Assembly: GCA_014075255.1 (NCBI GenBank)
Contig: CP046178.1
Location: 506,001-570,000, forward strand
Source of the DNA: Gammaproteobacteria bacterium
Lineage (GTDB): Bacteria > Pseudomonadota > Gammaproteobacteria > UBA4575
DNA length: 64,000 nt
Direction of reading: 5' to 3'
The notes under the pieces are model-generated. The model made no database searches. It saw only the letters and a list, made by a program, of their open reading frames with translations, and was not told the origin of the DNA. A program made the position numbers and the translations under genes. This document shows positions 9,205 to 15,747 of the stretch, in pieces (the first letter of the stretch is position 1; each line of letters starts with the position of its first letter).

Positions 9205-9786
9205 ATGAAACTAATCGGGATAGTAGGTAGTGCAGTCAAGAGTGGTCGAACGCGTAAAGCAATCGAGACTGCATGTGAGGGTGTAAAGCAATTTCTTACT
9301 GATGACTTAGATATAGATATTATCGATCTATCTAACGATAAAGTATCGATTTTAGATGGACGAAAATTGTCTGAATATACAGATGACACCGAAAGGGTTG
9401 TGACCCTGATCGAGACAGGTGATGTGTTTATAATTGGCTCACCGGTGTATAGAGGAACCTACACGGGCGCATTAAAAAACCTATTAGATCTTGCGCCAAT
9501 CTCTACATTCGAAAATAAGCCTGTTGGCTTTATTGCAACAGGTGCTACGGCTCATCATTACCTTATGATTGATCATGAGATGCGCGCAGTACTTGCATGG
9601 TCTAATGCTTATCTATTACCTGGTAGTGTTTATGTGGAAAATCACCACTATGAAGATGGGAAAATTGTTGACAGTCAAGTGCATGAAAAACTGCATCAAC
9701 TTGGAAAGTCGTCAATTCAAATGACACAAAAACTAAATGGACTTGTCGCCGAGCCATTGTGCTTAACGCGTCAATTATGGAAGTAA
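9205..9786 (+). CDS. NAD(P)H-dependent FMN reductase (SsuE type)
   Basis: A 193-residue flavodoxin-fold reductase. The N-terminal strand and loop (MKLIGIVGSAVKSGRTR) binds the FMN phosphate, and GSP-VYRGTYTG at residues 78-88 is the signature of the SsuE/MsuE reductase group, followed by LKNLLDL. It would supply FMNH2 to the two monooxygenases upstream, forming a two-component system. It lies 112 bases after the NtaA-like gene, so it may have its own promoter or be co-transcribed. A paralogue in the opposite direction lies just downstream. Confidence 0.85.
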   Translation: MKLIGIVGSAVKSGRTRKAIETACEGVKQFLTDDLDIDIIDLSNDKVSILDGRKLSEYTDDTERVVTLIETGDVFIIGSPVYRGTYTGALKNLLDLAPISTFENKPVGFIATGATAHHYLMIDHEMRAVLAWSNAYLLPGSVYVENHHYEDGKIVDSQVHEKLHQLGKSSIQMTQKLNGLVAEPLCLTRQLWK

Positions 9787-9831
9787 GGTATTATTGAAAA
9801 AAATATAAGCACCGTTGCATGTTTACATGAA

Positions 9832-10443
9832 TTAGCGGACGATTTTTAGCCTCGGTGCCAAATGTTTTTGCTTGTATAATGAAGGGCCCATGGGTCCGAT
9901 AATATTGGTTTTATCTGTTGGCAAAATTCTTTCTAAGTTAACCACTGCTTTTGCAAGCTGTTTTAATCGATCGAGTGTTTCATTGCAGATTAAATCTCTC
10001 TCTGAAAAATGATTATTATTAGCGTATACACAACCGGGGACCCCAAACGCATAGAAAAAGCTTAATAACGGTCTTAACTCTTGTTCTAAAGCTAAGTAAT
10101 GGTGATCGCTACCTCCCGTTGCAATCAAGCCAACAGGTTTTCCTAGTAGGGCATCATTAGGCAAAATATCAAACATATTCTTTAGCATCCCAGTGTATGA
10201 ACCTCTATACATAGGAGTACCTATAAACAATGCATCGGCTTCAATAATATTTTCAATCACATATTGTGTATCACCTTCGTATTTAGTGGGATCTCTACCG
10301 TCGCAATATTGAATATCGTATTCACTTATATTGAGTGCTTCTATAGTAATTGAATTGTCATATTGATAAGCAAAATCTAATGCTTTTTCAATGGTGATGA
10401 TGGTTTGTTGACTCAAGCCACCTGATAAACCGAGTAATTTCAT
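9832..10443 (-). CDS. Second NAD(P)H-dependent FMN reductase (SsuE type)
   Basis: A 203-residue paralogue of the preceding reductase with the same plan: MKLLGLSGGLS at the start, GTP-MYRGSYTG for flavin binding, then LKNMFDILPNDALLGKPVGLIATGG. It faces the first reductase with 45 bases between the stops. GAGGAAC lies too close to the ATG at 10449 but 9 bases before the ATG at 10443, so I choose the latter. Having two reductases for two oxygenases suggests dedicated pairing or different flavin/cofactor preference, but this is inference. Confidence 0.83.
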   Translation of the reverse strand: MKLLGLSGGLSQQTIITIEKALDFAYQYDNSITIEALNISEYDIQYCDGRDPTKYEGDTQYVIENIIEADALFIGTPMYRGSYTGMLKNMFDILPNDALLGKPVGLIATGGSDHHYLALEQELRPLLSFFYAFGVPGCVYANNNHFSERDLICNETLDRLKQLAKAVVNLERILPTDKTNIIGPMGPSLYKQKHLAPRLKIVR

Positions 10444-10449
10444 TTGCAT

Positions 10450-10758
10450 GTTCCTCTGTATAAATAAATTATTATTTACCGCATAAACTTGTAAATGCTT
10501 TGCTTATAATCGATGCAGTGTCTGGCTAATTTATTTCATTACTATCTTTAGTGTGTAGGTATTATACGATTTCTGCTCTTGCACAGATATATATAAAGCA
10601 AATTAAGATCTATCTAATATTTATTTTATTATAAATTTAGTAACTTTTACGACCTAGCTAAACATTTAAGTCATATTAATTATAATGATAATTTATCAGT
10701 TGACGTCTGTTCTATAATAAAATGAGAAAATAGATTGATAATTTAAATCTTTAGCAGA
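10450..10758. other. AT-rich intergenic stretch upstream of the moaA remnant
   Basis: About 310 very AT-rich bases between the minus-strand reductase and the moaA remnant. It must hold the reductase promoter. The moaA frame is closed by a TAA at 10744-10746, and I see no recognisable moaA sequence further left, so the older part of that copy has been lost. Confidence 0.45.
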
Positions 10759-10896
10759 ATGGGCGCTAAAGAGGAATATATTACAAGCGTAGTTTGTGTG
10801 GCCTGGAAATGTACCGGCCGTTATTCAGAACTTCGTGCTCTAGAAACCGTTTTGTTGCCTAAAGTTGAGATATCTTATATAGGCGGTTCAATCTAA
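10759..10896 (+). pseudogene. moaA 3'-end remnant (second copy)
   Basis: Forty-five codons plus a stop that align with the last 44 residues of the MoaA fragment at the left edge: GAKEEYITS corresponds to [27 protein letters not shown] to [18 protein letters not shown], then ISYIGG. The cluster cysteines and the rest of the enzyme are missing, and a stop lies five codons upstream of the first ATG. The two copies differ at many silent and non-silent positions, so this is an old or foreign moaA end, not a fresh duplication. It ends in SI after the Gly-Gly, which an active MoaA would not tolerate well. Confidence 0.8.
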
Positions 10897-10959
10897 TTAT
10901 TTTCCGATCGTAGTTTTATATTGTTGTTTTGTTGGCAATAATATTTCTTTATACAAAAC

Positions 10960-10981
10960 ACGCCCAACTATTATTGGGCGT
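10960..10981 (-). terminator. Intrinsic terminator of the DUF1097 gene
   Basis: Perfect 8-base arms (ACGCCCAA / TTGGGCGT) with a 6-base loop, 25 bases beyond the DUF1097 stop on the minus strand, followed on that strand by TGTTTTGT. It is a plausible rho-independent terminator for 11006-11527. It also lies 64 bases after the moaA remnant. Confidence 0.65.
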
Positions 10982-11005
10982 ATTTGTTCAAGACTAAGTA
11001 CAAAT

Positions 11006-11527
11006 TTACTCAGACGTTAGTGCAGCACCAACTTTCCCTGAAATCATTCCTAAAATTGCGCCAATAACTAATGAAACACCAATAACAATTAATGGATTGT
11101 TAAAACTACCCGAAGTCAAGGCGTTCATGGTCAAGGCATCAGGTGTTTGAAGCGCATAGGCAGCAACACATGCATAACCAAATACACTTGCTGGAATAGA
11201 GTCAAAGATTTCAATATGTGCTAGCAAGCACATAATGGTTACCAGTGCTCCAATAACTATTCCTGCCCAAATTGGCAAAGATAGTACGCCTGCTAAAGGA
11301 ATGGCTAGAATTATTAGTAATGTAATCCAGGCGAGAATAGCACCGAGTATGGTGCAGATAATTGTTTTTTGTAATGCCTTTCCATCTCCACCAATTACAA
11401 AAAAACATCCCCATGCAATAAATACTGCCCAAATTAATACCTTTCCTGCTAAAGGGCCTAGACATAAAGCAGCTGCGATACCACCTAAAACACCAATGCT
11501 TACTGATAATGCTACAAGACTTTTCAT
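11006..11527 (-). CDS. DUF1097 family membrane protein
   Basis: A 173-residue inner-membrane protein with about five to six hydrophobic helices, resembling the DUF1097 family (E. coli YcdZ-like): an N-terminal helix with LGGIAAALCLGPLAG, then the VFIAWGCFFVIGGDGKAL turn, and a C-terminal helix IVIGVSLVIGAILGMISG. The function of the family is not established. AGGGAGA lies about 8 bases before the ATG on the minus strand. It is a single-gene unit closed by a terminator. Confidence 0.72.
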   Translation of the reverse strand: MKSLVALSVSIGVLGGIAAALCLGPLAGKVLIWAVFIAWGCFFVIGGDGKALQKTIICTILGAILAWITLLIILAIPLAGVLSLPIWAGIVIGALVTIMCLLAHIEIFDSIPASVFGYACVAAYALQTPDALTMNALTSGSFNNPLIVIGVSLVIGAILGMISGKVGAALTSE

Positions 11528-11948
11528 GTTAATTTTCTCCCTTGGAAATGCATGATTATTTTTATAGTTTTATTTATTTCTTAACTCAGTTTGACTTTAA
11601 ACTACGTTAAATTGGCACTTTACCCTTGGATATATATGGTGCAAGTTAAATAATTTTAGGTATTAGAATACTCTATAGATGCGATAGTTAACAACTATGC
11701 ATACATTGCAATGTAGGCAATTCTGTTACTTTGTGAAACGAAATCATTTAAATTAATTTCGCTGATTTAAATTATCTATGTTTATGTCCACATGAGTTGG
11801 TTTCTCATTTTGTTTGGGGAGATTAGCTAACAAAGCGGAATTAGGTTTTTGCGAACAGTAATTCAGTAACTTTAGTTATTGTTGAATAGTTAAAATGCTT
11901 CTTAATCTAAGTTAAGACGAGTGTTTAGCTTTAATTTAGGATGGTAGC
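11528..11948. other. Intergenic stretch between DUF1097 and moaB
   Basis: About 420 AT-rich bases on the 3' side of moaB and the 5' side of the DUF1097 gene, both minus-strand. It holds the DUF1097 promoter. I see no gene, and no structure that I could defend as a moco riboswitch. Confidence 0.45.
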
Positions 11949-12473
11949 TTATGTTTCTTTTAAGCGTGGCATGAGTTCAACTAGGTTACATGGACGATTT
12001 CGATAGTCTAATTGATGTGAAATTAACTTATCCCAGGCTTCTGCGCAGGCTCCTGTGGAGCCAGGTAAACAGAAAATATACGTTCGATTAGCAACCCCTG
12101 CAAAGGCGCGAGATTGTAGAGTGGAGGTTTTAATTGTCTCAAATGATAGTACGCGGAACATTTCGCCAAAGCCGGTGATTTCTTTATCTAATAGTGGTCG
12201 AATAGCTTCAGGTGTTCCATCTCGACCCGTTACGCCCGTGCCACCAGTGGTTATTATTACATCGGGTTTGGCTTCTGCAATCCACACTGATACTGCCGCG
12301 CGCACTTGATAGATTTCATCGGTAACGATTTTCTTTTCATGTACAGCATGGCCCGACTTGTTTAAGCGATCACACAGTAGCTTGCCTGATTTGTCATCCG
12401 CTTCATTGCGAGTATCGGATATGGTTAATACCGCAATATCTAAAGGTATAAAAGAACGTTCGTTGTCACTCAT
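11949..12473 (-). CDS. moaB: Molybdenum cofactor biosynthesis protein MoaB
   Basis: A 174-residue MoaB/MogA-type protein, which adenylylates molybdopterin before metal insertion. Visible motifs are LDIAVLTISDTRN at the start, the ITTGGTGVTGRDGTPEA nucleotide/molybdopterin loop (about 74-90) and IFCLPGSTGACAEAWDKL near the end. It is divergent from moaE, with 66 bases between their starts, so both promoters share that short gap. No clear ribosome binding site precedes the ATG. Confidence 0.93.
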   Translation of the reverse strand: MSDNERSFIPLDIAVLTISDTRNEADDKSGKLLCDRLNKSGHAVHEKKIVTDEIYQVRAAVSVWIAEAKPDVIITTGGTGVTGRDGTPEAIRPLLDKEITGFGEMFRVLSFETIKTSTLQSRAFAGVANRTYIFCLPGSTGACAEAWDKLISHQLDYRNRPCNLVELMPRLKET

Positions 12474-12539
12474 ATATAATAATGTTCTGATTAATTTATA
12501 CTCTTAATTTAGCGTACTTCGTAATTAATGTCATAGAAA

Positions 12540-12986
12540 ATGAAAGTTGAAATTTTTAATAAGCCTTATGATCCTTGGCAAGAGGCTAAGAAATACCAAG
12601 ATGACTGCCTTGAGCCAGGTAAGCATGGCGCGATGACGCTATTTGTTGGCACGATGCGGGATTTGAATGAAGGTGATGCAGTAATTTCAATGACACTAGA
12701 GCATTACACTGAAATGACTCAAAAGCATCTCGAACAAATTACTGAAGATGCAAAAAATAAATTTGATATCATAGATGTGCTACTCATGCATCGGGTAGGG
12801 CAAGTATTTCCTAGTGACTCAATTGTATGTGTTGCGGTTTGGTCAGAACATCGAGCTGCTGCGTATGATGCCAACCGTTTTGTGATGGAAGATTTAAAAG
12901 CTAAAGCGCCTTTTTGGAAGAAAGAGGTTCTTGAAGACAAACAAAAAGAAAACGAACGTTGGGTTGAAAAAAATACACCTGTCTAA
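12540..12986 (+). CDS. moaE: Molybdopterin synthase catalytic subunit MoaE
   Basis: MoaE is the large subunit of molybdopterin synthase; with MoaD thiocarboxylate it inserts sulphur into cyclic pyranopterin monophosphate. The 148-residue protein shows LFVGTMRDLNEG (about 34-45), MTLEHYTEM, the LMHRVGQ segment and the active-site KAPFWKKE with its two lysines. No moaD or moaC is present in the window. The stop codons of moaE and moeA are 13 bases apart, facing each other. Confidence 0.93.
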   Translation: MKVEIFNKPYDPWQEAKKYQDDCLEPGKHGAMTLFVGTMRDLNEGDAVISMTLEHYTEMTQKHLEQITEDAKNKFDIIDVLLMHRVGQVFPSDSIVCVAVWSEHRAAAYDANRFVMEDLKAKAPFWKKEVLEDKQKENERWVEKNTPV

Positions 12987-12999
12987 AATTTATTGAAGT

Positions 13000-14289
13000 C
13001 TAAATAATCACTTCAAATGGTAAAACTTGAACATTATCACCTTCATCCACACCTTCAGATTCCATTGCTAAAATAATAAAGCAATTTGCATCTGACATGG
13101 ATCGTAAAATACCTGAGCCTTGTGCGCCTGTTTTAACGACTTCATATTGTGTTGGACTATTTTTACTTTGGCTGAGTATTCCGCGTTGGTATTCAACGCG
13201 ACCAGGACGTTTTCTTAATTTTGTTTGACATGCTGCATTTACCATAAGAGGTGCTTGATAACGCATGCCAGCTAACTTTTTAAGTGCAGGCTGCACAAAC
13301 ATATAGAAGGTAACCATGACAGAAACTGGATTGCCAGGTAAGCCAAAGAACCAAGCGTTATTAATTTTGCCAAAGGCGAGGGGTCTACCAGGTTTCATGG
13401 CTACTTTCCAAAAGCTTACTTCGCCAATTTTCTCTAGAGTTTCTTTTACAAAGTCTGCATCACCAACCGACACTCCGCCTGAAGTAATGATGACATCTGC
13501 TTTATCAGCTGCATCTAGAAATGCTTGTTCAACTGATTCACGCTTATCTTCAATCACACCAAGATCAATAATTTCTACACCTAATCGTGTAAGCATTCCA
13601 TGCAATGTATAGCGATTACTGTCATAAATTTGGCCAACTTCTAATTGACTGCCTACTGGGCGCAATTCATCTCCAGTTGAGAAAAACGCAACGCGAAACT
13701 TTTTAACAATACTAACTTCGCTAATGCCTACAGAGGCAAGTAAGCCTAGATCAGCGGGCGTGAGACTTTTGCCCTTGTTGAGAACTTGCCCGCCGACTGG
13801 AATATCTTCCCCCGCTTGACGAACGTTTTGTCCGGGTTGATTTGAATGATCTATACGAATGCTATCACCAACTTTTTCTATATGTTCTTGCATAACAACA
13901 GTATCGGTACCATTTGGCATGGCAGCACCTGTCATAATGCGAGCGCATTCGCCTTTAAGAACTTCACCTTTATAGGGGCGTCCAGCCCACGCGGTTCCAA
14001 TATTAATTAAAGTGGTGGTGTCTTTTTTGGGTATATCAGATGAATGAATAGCATAGCCATCCATTGCTGAATTGGTGTGACCCGGTACGTTTATAGTTGA
14101 AGAAATATCCTCGGCTAGTGTGCGATTTAGTGCTTCGCGAATAGGAACTATTTCGGTCGCACTAAGTGAATTAATCTGATTAAGAATTTGTTGTAAGGCT
14201 CGGCCAGCATCCATAGAGGCAGGGTCAAAGTCATCCATGCAGTTAGGGTCATGTTTAATCGAATTAGATTTTAGATTATTTGTAGTCAT
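13000..14289 (-). CDS. moeA: Molybdopterin molybdotransferase MoeA
   Basis: MoeA ligates molybdate to adenylylated molybdopterin. The 429-residue length is slightly above the usual 400-410 because of an N-terminal extension of about 25 residues. Visible features are PGHTNSAMDGYAI (substrate loop), AGEDIPVGG, FSTGDEL, ITSGGVSVGDADFVKE (MoCF-domain motif) and FFGLPGNPVSVMV. It is convergent with moaE and divergent from apbE. Confidence 0.94.
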   Translation of the reverse strand: MTTNNLKSNSIKHDPNCMDDFDPASMDAGRALQQILNQINSLSATEIVPIREALNRTLAEDISSTINVPGHTNSAMDGYAIHSSDIPKKDTTTLINIGTAWAGRPYKGEVLKGECARIMTGAAMPNGTDTVVMQEHIEKVGDSIRIDHSNQPGQNVRQAGEDIPVGGQVLNKGKSLTPADLGLLASVGISEVSIVKKFRVAFFSTGDELRPVGSQLEVGQIYDSNRYTLHGMLTRLGVEIIDLGVIEDKRESVEQAFLDAADKADVIITSGGVSVGDADFVKETLEKIGEVSFWKVAMKPGRPLAFGKINNAWFFGLPGNPVSVMVTFYMFVQPALKKLAGMRYQAPLMVNAACQTKLRKRPGRVEYQRGILSQSKNSPTQYEVVKTGAQGSGILRSMSDANCFIILAMESEGVDEGDNVQVLPFEVII

Positions 14290-14438
14290 AAATGATCTGG
14301 TTGCTTATCTGCTATATATTATAAGTATAATGCTCATATTATATGAACTCGAATTCTTAATAAGAATCTACCGTATCTCTGCTGACGATATATTCAGAAT
14401 ATTCGAAATATTTTAACGATTCTATTTTAATCCCACCT

Positions 14439-15458
14439 ATGAATTATATATTTACGTCTATATTCCAGAATACTCCTAAAGTATTTGGCTATTTATTCTT
14501 GCTCACATTTTCTTTTGCTGTGAATGCCGAATGGCAGACGGAAGATGCAACCATTATGGGGACTACGATTCGCATTGAGGTGTGGCATGCAGATGCTAAT
14601 GTACGCCAAAAAGGCATAGATAAAGTTCTAGAGGAAATGGAGCGCATTAATCGTTTGATGAGTCCTTATATTGAACAAAGCCAGTTATCGAAAATAAACA
14701 AACATGCACATGAAGGACCTGTTGAAGTCGATAGAGATTTATTTACGCTCATCGAAAAATCATTAGAAGTTTCGCAACTGACTAATGGAGCATTTGATAT
14801 TACCTATGCAAGTGTTGGGCATTTATTCAATTATCGTAAAGAAATAAAGCCTACAGAAGAAGAGATTGCCGCTGCAAAATTGTTAATTGATTATAAAAAT
14901 ATTGTGCTCGATAAAACTCAATTGAGCGTATCTTTTTTAAAGCAAGGTGTAAAAATTGATTTGGGTGGAATAGCAAAAGGATTTGCGGTAGATCTATCGA
15001 TTCAACATTTGCAGGATTTAGCTATTAAGCATGCATTGGTATCAGCGGGGGGTGACACACGCTTATTGGGTGATAGGCACGGTCGGGCTTGGTTGGTGGG
15101 TATACGTGATCCATCGAATACTGAAGAAGTCATTGTCATGCTGCCATTGCAAGATGAGGCGTTGTCTACATCAGGTGATTATGAGAGATTTTTCGTTGAG
15201 GACGGTAAAAAATATCATCATATAATTCATCCGATTACAGGGTATTCGGCAAGTGAAGTACGTAGTGCTTCGATACTAGCGAGTGATTCAACCACTACAG
15301 ATGCGCTGTCTACCAGCATTTTTGTGATGGGTGCGAGTAAAGGTCTTGCGTTATTGAATAGTTTGGATGGAGTTGAAGGTGTAATCGTCGATCAGCAAGG
15401 CAAGCTTTACTACTCGAAAGGCCTGGAAAAAGAACAACAAATGGAAAAATCTCCGTAA
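14439..15458 (+). CDS. apbE: FAD:protein FMN transferase ApbE
   Basis: ApbE is a periplasmic transferase that links FMN from FAD to a Ser/Thr of target proteins. The 339-residue protein has a signal peptide ending near FAVNA. Family motifs are ATIMGTTIRI, the VDLGGIAKGFAVD-like stretch (here KIDLGGIAKGFAVD), SAGGDTRLLG, LSTSGDYERFF and TDALSTSIFVMG, whose Asp helps bind Mg2+. The usual HIIDP(R/K)TG is HIIHPITG here, an Asp-to-His change. It opens the plus-strand run to 32.4 kb, whose other genes are envelope and redox proteins. No clear NqrC/RnfG-like flavinylation motif was seen in them, so the target is unknown. Confidence 0.92.
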   Translation: MNYIFTSIFQNTPKVFGYLFLLTFSFAVNAEWQTEDATIMGTTIRIEVWHADANVRQKGIDKVLEEMERINRLMSPYIEQSQLSKINKHAHEGPVEVDRDLFTLIEKSLEVSQLTNGAFDITYASVGHLFNYRKEIKPTEEEIAAAKLLIDYKNIVLDKTQLSVSFLKQGVKIDLGGIAKGFAVDLSIQHLQDLAIKHALVSAGGDTRLLGDRHGRAWLVGIRDPSNTEEVIVMLPLQDEALSTSGDYERFFVEDGKKYHHIIHPITGYSASEVRSASILASDSTTTDALSTSIFVMGASKGLALLNSLDGVEGVIVDQQGKLYYSKGLEKEQQMEKSP

Positions 15459-15471
15459 ATTCTAATCCTGA

Positions 15472-15487
15472 TGTGAAGTGATTCACA
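15472..15487. promoter_or_regulatory. CRP/Vfr-type palindrome TGTGA-N6-TCACA
   Basis: An exact TGTGA-AGTGAT-TCACA palindrome just after the apbE stop and about 260 bases before the multihaem lipoprotein gene. It matches the consensus half-sites and spacing of CRP-family regulators. It could control the operon starting at 15748. The identity of the regulator is inferred only from the pattern. Confidence 0.5.
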
Positions 15488-15747
15488 CTTAACATACCCT
15501 ATAAATTTATTCTAATTCCGAACGGTAATTTTAATTGCCGCCTGTCTGTTTGTTTTTACCGCTAATGCTCTTGTGACGGTTCCGTTCATTTAACCAGAGA
15601 ATAATCTGTCTCATATAGTTCTTTTAAATCAATTAGATAGGGCTATTACGTAAGTTTGGTTCTAATGGAAAATATTTAGATGTTAGCCACTGAATCTACG
15701 TGAGTTTTTACATTGAGAAGGATATTTATACGCTTTCGGAGTTGGTT

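Noticed and set aside
10759-10896. moaA remnant as a functional short gene
   Set aside because: It lacks the radical SAM core and all cluster cysteines, has a stop five codons before its ATG and no ribosome binding site.
11235-11555. Plus-strand open frame opposite the DUF1097 gene
   Set aside because: The sense frame encodes a recognisable membrane family with a Shine-Dalgarno site and terminator; the antisense frame has neither.
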